This document shows positions 24,447 through 31,816 of a DNA stretch of 53,582 nt, piece by piece. This DNA is from Candidatus Woesearchaeota archaeon. Lineage in GTDB: Archaea > Nanobdellota > Nanobdellia > Woesearchaeales > JACPBV01. The stretch lies in contig JAHWIN010000067.1 of NCBI GenBank assembly GCA_019322475.1, positions 1-53,582 of the forward strand, given 5' to 3'. A model generated the notes under the pieces. It ran no database searches. It was given only the letters and a program-made list of their open reading frames with translations, and was not told the origin of the DNA. Position 1 is the stretch's first letter. Every line of letters starts with the position of its first letter. The position numbers and the translations under genes are program-made.

Positions 24447-26209
24447 TTCTTAACAGCATCTACCTTTATGTTCAGTTCCTTGAGCTGCTTGTCAGAAACA
24501 TACGACGGGCTTCCTTCCATGAGGCTTTCAGCGTTCTTTGTCTTTGGAAAGGCTATAACCTCCCTGATTGAGTCGTTTCCTGTAAGTATAGCAACTATCC
24601 TGTCTATGCCGAAAGCTATCCCTCCATGAGGCGGCGCTCCGTACTTAAAGGCTTCCAGCAAAAATCCGAACTTCTCCTCTGCCTCTTTTTTTGATATCCC
24701 TAAGACATTAAAGACCTTTTCCTGGACATCCCCCTTGTGTATCCTTATGGAGCCGCCGCCTATCTCGACTCCGTTAAGCGTAAGGTCGTATGCTTTTGAC
24801 CTTGCCTTTTCAGCCTTATTTTCCAGCAGTTTTATGTCATCATCCTTTGGAGCTGTAAAGGGATGATGCACTGCATTATGCTTCTGCTCATCCTCATCAT
24901 ACTCCACAAGCGGGAAATCGGTAACCCATACAAATTCGTATCTTTTCTCATCTATGAGCCCAAGCTTTTTGGCAAGCTTCAGCCTTAGGTTCCCTAATGC
25001 GTCATTCACGATAAAATGCTTATGGTCAGATACAAAAAGCAGAAGGTCTCCTTCCTTGGCATCCAGCTTCTTGATCAGGGCTTTTTGTATCTTATCATCA
25101 AAGAACTTCACTATCGATGACTCTAACCCATTCCCAGTCACCTTTATCCATGCAAGCCCCTTTGCCCCATAGACCTGCACAAAGCTTATCAGCTCGTCTA
25201 TTTCTTTTCTTGACAAAGGTGATTTTTTTAAATTAAGCGCCTTTACTATGCCGCCTGACTTTATCTGGTCTGTAAATACCTTAAATCCTGAGCCCTTCAC
25301 TATTCCTGTAACGTCAACAAGCTCCATCCCGAACCTTATGTCAGGCTTGTCAGATCCATATTTATCCATAGCATCATCATAGCTTATCCTCTTGAAAGGG
25401 GTTTTCAGCTCTATATTGAGCACCTTTTTCCATATCTCCCTCATAAGTTTCTCGTGTATGCTGTATATATCCTCTTCATCTATAAAAGACATCTCTACAT
25501 CTATCTGAGTGAATTCAGGCTGCCTGTCTGCCCTCAGGTCCTCGTCCCTGAAGCACTTTACTATCTGAAAATAGCGGTCACAGCCGCTTACCATAAGAAG
25601 CTGCTTGAAGAGCTGCGGGCTTTGAGGAAGCGCATAAAATTTTCCTAAGTTTACCCTTGAGGGTATAAGATAATCTCTTGCGCCTTCAGGCGTTGACTTT
25701 GCCATCATCGGAGTCTCTATCTCTAAAAACCCGTTCTTGTCATAGAAGTCCCTTACAGCCTTTATCGTGTCATGCCTCACCTGGAGGTTTTTCTGCATAT
25801 TTGGTTTCCTTAGATCAAGGTACCTGTACTTCAGCCTTATGTCCTCATTTATGTCTATCCTGTCGTCTATCTCTATAGGGGGCGTCTCTGACTTGTTGAG
25901 TATCTCAAGCTCTTCGCTGAGTATCTCTATCTCCCCTGTCTTTATCTTAGGGTTTTCAAGGCCCTTTCCCCTGGCCCTTACCTTCCCCTTTACCTTTATG
26001 ACATCCTCTCTTCTGAGATGCTCTGCGCTAGAATGGGATCTCTTGTTGCTCTTAGGGTCAAAGACGACCTGTGTCAGTCCATACCTGTCCCTAAGGTCGA
26101 TAAATATTATCCCCCCATGGTCCCTTCTGCTGCCTACCCAGCCGCATAGCGTAACTTCCTTTTTTATGTCCTTCTTGGTGAGTTCTCCGCAGGTATTTGT
26201 CCTCATCAT
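24443..26209 (-). CDS. aspS: Aspartyl-tRNA synthetase, bacterial type
   Basis: The product, about 588 residues, charges tRNA(Asp). Domains in order: OB-fold anticodon-binding domain (VTLCGWVGSRRDHGGIIFIDLRDR), class II core motif regions (FLEIETPMMAKSTPEGARDYL; QSPQLFKQLLMVSG; FRDEDLRADRQPEFTQID), the GAD insert at about 280-410, and motif 3 (GIAFGIDRIVAIL). Archaeal AspRS is normally about 430 residues and lacks the GAD insert, so this is a bacterial-type gene. Several ATGs lie together; the one at 26209 fits the GGTGAT site best. Confidence 0.93.
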   Translation of the reverse strand: MMRTNTCGELTKKDIKKEVTLCGWVGSRRDHGGIIFIDLRDRYGLTQVVFDPKSNKRSHSSAEHLRREDVIKVKGKVRARGKGLENPKIKTGEIEILSEELEILNKSETPPIEIDDRIDINEDIRLKYRYLDLRKPNMQKNLQVRHDTIKAVRDFYDKNGFLEIETPMMAKSTPEGARDYLIPSRVNLGKFYALPQSPQLFKQLLMVSGCDRYFQIVKCFRDEDLRADRQPEFTQIDVEMSFIDEEDIYSIHEKLMREIWKKVLNIELKTPFKRISYDDAMDKYGSDKPDIRFGMELVDVTGIVKGSGFKVFTDQIKSGGIVKALNLKKSPLSRKEIDELISFVQVYGAKGLAWIKVTGNGLESSIVKFFDDKIQKALIKKLDAKEGDLLLFVSDHKHFIVNDALGNLRLKLAKKLGLIDEKRYEFVWVTDFPLVEYDEDEQKHNAVHHPFTAPKDDDIKLLENKAEKARSKAYDLTLNGVEIGGGSIRIHKGDVQEKVFNVLGISKKEAEEKFGFLLEAFKYGAPPHGGIAFGIDRIVAILTGNDSIREVIAFPKTKNAESLMEGSPSYVSDKQLKELNIKVDAVKK

Positions 26210-26329
26210 ATGCATCATCACCTTTGAGGCGCATCTTTATAGCATAGGCGCCTGGATAGAATCATTATTCTGTGATTCTTTTTAAGTTTTTCTAAACAAG
26301 AAAGTCATTAAGGCCATAAGTCCTGAAGC

Positions 26330-26520
26330 AGGCTAAGATATCTTCAAAAAACAAAAGGTTTATTGAGGACGATCCTGCTGATGACAGGGTTTTAGAGTGC
26401 GCTTTAGAAGGAAAGGCAGATTATGTCATATCCGGCGACGAGCACCTGTTGAAGCTTAAGCAGTATAGGGGGATTAGGATAGTCACTGCAGATGAATTCT
26501 TGGGTTCACAATCTAGATAG
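26330..26520 (+). pseudogene. C-terminal remnant of a PIN-domain toxin-like protein
   Basis: A frame with no start codon, stopped upstream by TAA, encodes KRFIEDDPADDRVLECAL, EGKADYVISGDEHLLKL and IRIVTADEFL. This is the second half of PIN-domain proteins of the VapC-like 'toxin component, PIN family' type (conserved D-x2-V-L-x-C-A and SGD motifs). The N-terminal half with the first catalytic Asp is missing and no antitoxin gene is nearby. It fills most of the 26222-26566 gap; nothing else is seen there. Confidence 0.6.
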
Positions 26521-26566
26521 AGAGTTTTCCAACATATTTAAAAACAAGTGACGATTCCCTAAGCCT

Positions 26567-27280
26567 ATGCCCAATGAAATATTATGGATACTATTGCTCC
26601 TAGTGACATTTCTTCTGCAGATATTGGCCTACAGGCTTTTCGGGAAGAAAGGGCTTTATGCATGGATAGCCATGGCAGTGATAATAGCGAATATCCAGGT
26701 CATGAAGACAATAGGTATCTTTGGCCTGGTTACAGCCATGGGCAATATAATATATTCTACAACCTTCCTTGCAACTGACATAATATCAGAGAACCACGGC
26801 AGAAAGGAATCGACAAAGGCTGTGTGGATGGGCTTCTTCATCCTTATTTCAGTGACGATAGTGATGCAGCTCTGCCTGAAATTTACTCCCCATGAATCAG
26901 ACATGCTGAACCCTGCCATGCAGCAGATCTTTGGGCTTCTTCCAAGGATTGCCATAGCAAGCCTTGCAGCCTACATAATATCCCAGCTGCATGATGTCTG
27001 GGCATTTGCCTTCTGGAAAAGGCTCTTTAAGGGAAAGCACCTCTGGATAAGGAACAATTTCTCTACCATGATATCCCAACTGATAGATAATGTAATCTTT
27101 ACATGGATAGCATTTGTAGGCTTTTTCGGGCTTTTTGGGTGGGGCATGGCCTTTTCATGGGACATAATCATAGAGATATTCCTTGTTTCGTATGTGATGA
27201 AATGGATTGTAGCTGTTCTTGACACGCCTTTTATCTATCTGAGCAGGGTGATAAAGAGAAAGTATCTTGCAGAAGATTAA
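26567..27280 (+). CDS. Queuosine precursor transporter, YhhQ/VUT family
   Basis: The 237-residue protein has six or more hydrophobic helices and family features such as ANIQVMKTI, ATDIISENHGRKESTKAVWMGF, FWKRLFKGKHLWIRNNFSTMISQLIDN and the C-terminal AVLDTPFIYLSR. The family imports preQ0/preQ1 or queuine. It converges with tgt and their 3' ends overlap by four bases, which supports a shared queuosine role. Confidence 0.88.
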   Translation: MPNEILWILLLLVTFLLQILAYRLFGKKGLYAWIAMAVIIANIQVMKTIGIFGLVTAMGNIIYSTTFLATDIISENHGRKESTKAVWMGFFILISVTIVMQLCLKFTPHESDMLNPAMQQIFGLLPRIAIASLAAYIISQLHDVWAFAFWKRLFKGKHLWIRNNFSTMISQLIDNVIFTWIAFVGFFGLFGWGMAFSWDIIIEIFLVSYVMKWIVAVLDTPFIYLSRVIKRKYLAED

Positions 27281-28473
27281 GACAGCCATCCCTTCTTCAG
27301 TTTCCTGAAAGTCCCTTCTTCTATAGAATTCCTTATCTTTTCCATAAGCCTGAGAAGAAAGTTAAGGTTATGCATCGAGCTGAGCCTGAAATATGTAAGT
27401 TCCTTAGATTTGAAAAGATGCCTTAGGTATGCCCTTGAGTGGTTTCTGCAGCAATAACAGTTACAATCTTTATCGATAGGCTTTTTGTCATATTCATATC
27501 TCTTGTTTTCTATATTGAACCTGAACTTGTTCTTTACAGTGCCCCCTGCATCAGGAGATATATAGACATGGCCCCTTCTTGCCCATCTTGTAGGAGCCAC
27601 GCAGTCGAACATGTCAATGCCCCTTTCAACAGCATTAAAAAGGTCTTCAACAGCGCCTATGCCTAAAAGGTGTCTTGGCTTTTCCTTAGGAAGCAGGGGG
27701 ATCGTCCATCCCATTATCCTGTGCATGTCATCCTTTGACTTTCCAAGGCTGCCTCCTATGCCGAACCCGTCAAAAGGGAGGTTTCCTATGAACCTTGCGC
27801 TCTTAAGCCTTAGGTCCCTGTAAGAGCCTCCCTGCACTATTCCAAAAAGTGCCTGCTTCTTATCGTAATGCTTAAGGCACTGCCCTGCCCAGTCATGGGT
27901 CCTTTTCAGCGCCTTGGCCGTATATGCTTTATTAGACAGTGGAGAGGTGCACTCATCAAATGCAAATATTATGTCAGAACCCAGGTTGGACTGTATCTCC
28001 ATGGATCTCTTTGGAGTAAGCTTCAGCTTATGGCCGTGGATGGGATCCCTGAAGCTTACTCCCTTATCGTCAACATGGGCAAACTTCTTATGGTCCACCT
28101 TGCTTTTTCTCCTGCCCTTAAGGTCAAGGTAGTTGTTCGCTATCTTTCCCACATTATGCTCTACAGCAAACCCAAGAGAAAACGCCTGGAAGCCCCCTGA
28201 ATCAGTAACTATTGGCTTGTCCCAGTTCATGAACCTGTGAAGGCCCCCCAGCTTTTTTATGAGCTCATCACCCGGCCTGAGGTGAAGATGGTATGTATTT
28301 GCCAATATGGCGCTGGAGCCAAGGCCCAGGATATCTTTGTTATCAAGCGCCCTTATCGTGGCTGCGGTAGCCACAGGTATAAAGACAGGTGTTCTTATGC
28401 TTCCATGAGATGTCCTGATGATGCCTGTTCTTGCCCTGGAAGCCTTGTCTTCAGCAATTATCTTGAATCTCAT
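27277..28473 (-). CDS. tgt: tRNA-guanine transglycosylase, bacterial queuosine type
   Basis: The 398-residue enzyme swaps guanine for a 7-deazaguanine in tRNA. DSGGFQAFSL contains general base Asp91, GIDMFDCVAPTRWARRG contains nucleophile Asp290, and a CNCYCC...H zinc site precedes SRAYLRHLF and HNLNFLLRLMEKIR. There is no PUA domain, so this is the bacterial anticodon (G34) type, not the larger archaeal G15 enzyme. About 30 extra residues follow DSGGFQAFSLG (about 102-136). The pocket reads GGSLG where preQ1-using enzymes have GGLSVG. It overlaps the translin-like gene by four bases. Confidence 0.92.
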   Translation of the reverse strand: MRFKIIAEDKASRARTGIIRTSHGSIRTPVFIPVATAATIRALDNKDILGLGSSAILANTYHLHLRPGDELIKKLGGLHRFMNWDKPIVTDSGGFQAFSLGFAVEHNVGKIANNYLDLKGRRKSKVDHKKFAHVDDKGVSFRDPIHGHKLKLTPKRSMEIQSNLGSDIIFAFDECTSPLSNKAYTAKALKRTHDWAGQCLKHYDKKQALFGIVQGGSYRDLRLKSARFIGNLPFDGFGIGGSLGKSKDDMHRIMGWTIPLLPKEKPRHLLGIGAVEDLFNAVERGIDMFDCVAPTRWARRGHVYISPDAGGTVKNKFRFNIENKRYEYDKKPIDKDCNCYCCRNHSRAYLRHLFKSKELTYFRLSSMHNLNFLLRLMEKIRNSIEEGTFRKLKKGWLS

Positions 28474-29042
28474 TTCTTTTTCAGGTCATATATGACCTCT
28501 TCAAGCTTCTTCAGGTTCCACTTTATAGAATCAGACTTTCTCCTGAGCTCAGAGTTCCTGAGATTAAGCTTGATGAACTCTCCGAAGATATCCTCTATGA
28601 GGTCTTTTATCCTCCCGACCTCTTTTTTTTCCTTATGGGCTATGGTAACAGCCTTTCTTGCAAGCTCGCCGGTAAGGTCGCAGATGCCCATCAGGTAATC
28701 CTCTTCACCTACCTTAAGCTCTGAGAACTTTGCTATCCTCTTGTTTTTTACAAAGCTGTAATATGACAATGCCTCAACATACTCCTGCATAGCCTGCGAG
28801 TAGCTTCCTTCGTAGAAAAGCTTCTTGTTAGCTGATGCTATCCTGTCAAGCGCTGCTTTCTCTTTCCTGGCTGCCTTGAGGAGCTTTTCTGATTCGGGCA
28901 TATTTTTCCTGTGCAGGGAATATATGAGATGCTTGGATAACTTAAGGACATCCCTTGATTTCTTGATAAGCTTCTCCCTGTCAGAGTCATACTTTGCAAG
29001 AGTATCCCTTATCTTCTTGAAGTCTTTCCTGTCTATCATCAT
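28470..29042 (-). CDS. Translin/TRAX family protein
   Basis: The 190-residue all-helical protein matches archaeal translin homologues: a long helical N-terminus with SRDVLKLSKHLIYSLHR, then SYSQAMQEYVEALSYYSFV, EEDYLMGICDLTGELARKAV and DIFGEFIKLNLRNSELRRK. In eukaryotes translin and TRAX form an RNase (C3PO) that also trims tRNA precursors; archaeal members can be nucleases. ATG codons at 29042 and 29039 both follow GAGG and a TATA-like TTTAAATATATC near 29060. A longer frame would run into the mobile element. It is coupled to tgt. Confidence 0.82.
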   Translation of the reverse strand: MMIDRKDFKKIRDTLAKYDSDREKLIKKSRDVLKLSKHLIYSLHRKNMPESEKLLKAARKEKAALDRIASANKKLFYEGSYSQAMQEYVEALSYYSFVKNKRIAKFSELKVGEEDYLMGICDLTGELARKAVTIAHKEKKEVGRIKDLIEDIFGEFIKLNLRNSELRRKSDSIKWNLKKLEEVIYDLKKK

Positions 29043-29087
29043 GTTTCCTCTAGATTTATGGATATATTTAAAGCTTTGGATATTAAA

Positions 29088-29352
29088 GGCTTCATCCATA
29101 AAATGAAGGTTGCCATCAATTTGTGAGCGATACATTCATCAATCCAATCACAGCGGAGGATTGACAGGTAATTGGTTGTGCACCTCCTCCTTAAGTTGGG
29201 GCGGGACACTTCAATCAGTCCTGCTCCTTAAGGGGAGGATTGAAGTATTTAGCCTTTGGCTAAATATTTTGCCTAAGGGAGGGGCCGCTCTTAAAATAAT
29301 AAGAACTCGGAGCGAGCCGATGGCAACCCCGAAGGATTTTATGGATGAAGCC
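29088..29352. mobile_element. MITE copy A, IS903-like ends, 9-bp target duplication
   Basis: The 265-bp non-coding element ends in perfect inverted repeats GGCTTCATCCATAAAAT (29088-29104) and its complement (29336-29352). It is flanked by GATATTAAA (29079-29087) and AATATTAAA (29353-29361), a 9-bp duplication with one mismatch. The core has the helix GGTTGCCATC (29108-29117) with GATGGCAACC (29319-29328), AATTTGTGAGC after the first arm and GAGCGAGCC before the second. About 100 bp of further hairpins, absent from copy B, lie between. IS903 ends read GGCTTTGTTGAATAAATC and also give 9-bp duplications, suggesting an IS5-family origin. Confidence 0.82.
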
Positions 29353-29426
29353 AATATTAAAAGAAGCTGTTAATGGCAGTATAGGGGTAGTGTCATATTC
29401 AGAGATCATATCAATATAGCGCAGTG

Positions 29427-29467
29427 GCACCCTGCATGCTGCATGCTGTGCGCGGCATGCAGGGTGC
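29427..29467. terminator. Strong G+C-rich hairpin before purM
   Basis: A perfect 13-bp stem GCACCCTGCATGC/GCATGCAGGGTGC encloses a 15-base loop; CAGT/ACTG extends it outside. It lies about 120 bases before purM. It could be a terminator, a small RNA or the remnant of another palindromic element. The rest of 29362-29550 holds no recognisable feature. Confidence 0.4.
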
Positions 29468-29587
29468 AACTGTTCAAAAGCAGCGCTTAGCTCTGAAATC
29501 CATACCACGAACCCCCTGCTTTACAGGCATATCCCCAATAGCCTAAAAGGAAAATTTATAAACAATGGGAAGTTTTATCTTATACGG

Positions 29588-30691
29588 ATGGATACAGATT
29601 ACCAAAAAAGAGAGGCAAAGGCTGTTTCTGCTATAAAGAAAGCCATACCTGCAAAGCTTAAGAGGGACATGAATGCTATCTCTGAAGGCATGTTTGCAGA
29701 GCTTTATGAGAACAAGGAAGTCTTTCCTGATTACCTGATGGCCTGCGCTATAGACGGCGTCGGGACAAAGCTTATCCTGGCAGAGGCTATGGAAAGGTAT
29801 GATTCTGTTGGCATAGACCTTGTTGCAATGTCTGCAAATGACCTGGCCACTATAGGAAAGGTCTCTCCATTTCTGTTTATAGATTATTTTGCAGTCCAGT
29901 CGAAATTTCAGGAAAAAGGGCTGACAGGGGAGCTTATGAAAGGGATAGTAAAAGGGCTTGAGATGTGCGAAGCAGGGGGTATATTGAGGAGCTCCATACA
30001 TATCAACATGGGGAAAGGGGAGACAGCGTCTGTCGACGAACTCATGTCAGGGTTAAGGCTGGGCATGGGCTTCGATATTGCCGGAGGAATGATAGGCTTT
30101 GTCAGGAAAGAAGATATCCATACGGACGTAAAGGCAGGGGATAAGATAATAGCCCTGAAAAGCTCAGGCCCGCATTCAAACGGCTATACCGACCTTAGGC
30201 TTAAGCTTCTTAACGGTGATTTTGAAACCAGGCCTGAGTTCAAAAAAAGCTATACAGGAAGGTTTAAGCTTGGCGATAAGTTTGAGGATTCCAGTATAGG
30301 AGATGTCCTTCTTGAGCCTACAAGGATCTATTCAAGGCCCATAGCTGCAATAGCAGACAAGATGAAGATGACAGGGATAAACAACACAGGCTACGGCCTG
30401 AAGAACCTCAACAGGATAAAGGGCTTCCAGTTTGTTATCGATGACCCTATAGGGCCTCAGCCTATATTTGGCCTTATGCAGAAAGAGACCAAATTTACAT
30501 CCAGGCAGATGTACCAGAAGTTCAACATGGGCATGGGCTTCTTTTTGATAGTGGACAAGGATGATGCTGACAATGCATTGTCTATAGCAGAAAGATTTGG
30601 CGAAGAGGCAAAGATAGTTGGGGATGTAAGGAAAGGGCAGGGCACTGTCCTTATAATGGATGAAAAGAAGATTACATTTGATGGGTATTGA
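29588..30691 (+). CDS. purM: Phosphoribosylformylglycinamidine cyclo-ligase
   Basis: The 367-residue ATP-dependent enzyme makes AIR in de novo purine synthesis. Motifs include ACAIDGVGTKLILAEAM, GIDLVAMSANDLATIG, ALKSSGPHSNGYTDLR, DVLLEPTRIY and NMGMGFFLIV. A TATA box, ATTTATAAAC, lies near 29549-29558. It completes the purine set in the window with purA, purH and purN. Confidence 0.93.
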   Translation: MDTDYQKREAKAVSAIKKAIPAKLKRDMNAISEGMFAELYENKEVFPDYLMACAIDGVGTKLILAEAMERYDSVGIDLVAMSANDLATIGKVSPFLFIDYFAVQSKFQEKGLTGELMKGIVKGLEMCEAGGILRSSIHINMGKGETASVDELMSGLRLGMGFDIAGGMIGFVRKEDIHTDVKAGDKIIALKSSGPHSNGYTDLRLKLLNGDFETRPEFKKSYTGRFKLGDKFEDSSIGDVLLEPTRIYSRPIAAIADKMKMTGINNTGYGLKNLNRIKGFQFVIDDPIGPQPIFGLMQKETKFTSRQMYQKFNMGMGFFLIVDKDDADNALSIAERFGEEAKIVGDVRKGQGTVLIMDEKKITFDGY

Positions 30692-30773
30692 CCGCTCAAA
30701 CTGTATTTGAATCCCTTAGTTCTTTTAGTTGTAGGAAAAAAATATAAGAAAAAAGAAAAATAAGGCTTTTGCC

Positions 30774-31238
30774 TTATGGAACTACAGTTACAATCTGCCC
30801 TGTCGTCTGTTTAGACAACCCTTCTCCGGCTGCTGTCCCTATATCGTATGCCACTGTAAGGGTACCTTTTATCCTATCCCCTGATGCTATTCCGGCACAT
30901 GCTAATATAAAATCTGTCGTGCCATCAGCGCTTATCTGGGTGTCTGCCGTAGAAAATGTACAGGCAGGGGAATCCAGGCTGATCGAATCTACCCACATGC
31001 TTTCGGTCATTATGTTCTTCAGCCTTAACGTAACTCCTGTTCCTGCAGTGGCTGTGAACTCTTCACAGAATATCCCTGAACCTGTGGATATAACACATTT
31101 TTCAGGCAGGAATTTCTCAGGGCTTAGTACCCCGAAATAGGCTAAGGCACCTATAGCAACAAGAACTACCAGGATGGCCCACCCATAGGTCATCAGGAAT
31201 TCCATTGCTGCCTGTCCTTTTCTCCTCTTATTGACCAT
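30774..31238 (-). CDS. Type IV pilin with class III signal peptide
   Basis: The 154-residue secreted protein has a class III signal: a basic start NKRRKGQAAMEFLMTYGWAI then a hydrophobic helix to about residue 33. Cleavage is expected before QAAMEF. The remaining 120 residues are beta-rich with four Cys residues. The ATG at 31238 follows GAGGTGA; an in-frame GTG nine bases upstream is part of that site. It faces away from the pilus operon at 31817-39883, but both probably serve the same filament. Confidence 0.85.
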   Translation of the reverse strand: MVNKRRKGQAAMEFLMTYGWAILVVLVAIGALAYFGVLSPEKFLPEKCVISTGSGIFCEEFTATAGTGVTLRLKNIMTESMWVDSISLDSPACTFSTADTQISADGTTDFILACAGIASGDRIKGTLTVAYDIGTAAGEGLSKQTTGQIVTVVP

Positions 31239-31305
31239 AATTTTCACCTCTTTCTGTTTTGTGCGGTAAATCAGAGATTTACACTATAATCGCTTATTGG
31301 GATAG

Positions 31306-31342
31306 CTAATATATAAATCTTTCGTTTTGATATACTAGTATA
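31306..31342 (-). promoter_or_regulatory. Pilin promoter with BRE/TATA and an upstream palindrome
   Basis: Leftward the sequence reads CGAAAG (BRE-like) followed by ATTTATATATT (TATA), about 70 bases before the pilin start. Just upstream is the perfect palindrome TATACTAGTATA (31331-31342), a plausible activator site. The segment TATAAATCTTTCGTTTT is shared with the promoter at 46313-46329. Confidence 0.55.
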
Positions 31343-31460
31343 CTAATTTGGACAATATCCCAATTTCCTGTTAGCCCGGTTATCAGCTGCAAATGGATGG
31401 GATTCTGGAAAGCTGGATGACTGATAAAGAGGGAAACCTTAAGAAATGTTTATAAGGATA

Positions 31461-31478
31461 GCCGTCGGTTTGAATTAT
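31461..31478 (+). repeat. Copy 2 of the 18-bp repeated motif
   Basis: GCCGTCGGTTTGAATTAT matches 14311-14328 exactly. The perfect palindrome GTAATAGCTATTAC follows at 31482-31495. It overlaps the 3' end of the small leftward gene 31475-31672. Confidence 0.6.
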
Positions 31479-31672
31479 TTAGTAATAGCTATTACAATCC
31501 CAATTATAAATAAAAATACACCAAGAATTTTAAACATCATCTTTAAATTATTTTCAGTATAAAATTTCTTATAAAAATTGTAAGCCCCTTTTCCAATATT
31601 TTTATTATTAAAGAAGAATAATAGGCCTACTAAAGATGAAAAGATTCCAACAAATAATTTTGAAGTGACCAT
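31475..31672 (-). CDS. Small two-helix membrane protein, A+T-rich
   Basis: The 65-residue product has hydrophobic helices at about 5-20 and 45-63, separated by a Lys/Asn/Tyr-rich loop. The coding sequence is visibly more A+T-rich than its neighbours, suggesting recent acquisition or relaxed constraint. A leftward TATA box (ATTTATATATT) lies just upstream near 31690. No family was recognised. Confidence 0.5.
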   Translation of the reverse strand: MVTSKLFVGIFSSLVGLLFFFNNKNIGKGAYNFYKKFYTENNLKMMFKILGVFLFIIGIVIAITK

Positions 31673-31816
31673 GATTACTTTTTTGATTGAAAAATATATA
31701 AATCTATTGATTTTAAAGGACTTTCTGATTTATTTCGCATCGCACTTATTAAACAAACTACCACTTTCAAAGTACAAATAAAGTATAAATACTTTGCAAA
31801 AGGCAAATAGCCTAAA

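Noticed and set aside
28237..28698. 153-codon plus-strand frame across the tgt/translin junction
   Set aside because: Both minus-strand genes are recognised families with coupled start and stop; the plus frame has no family features.
29079..29135. N-terminal extension of the translin homologue to 29135
   Set aside because: It would read through the TATA box and into the terminal repeat of MITE copy A; the ATG at 29042 has a ribosome-binding site.
14311..31478. The two 18-bp repeats as attachment sites of an integrated element
   Set aside because: The 17 kb between them is housekeeping genes (nth, purH, aspS, tgt, purM) without integrase or phage genes.
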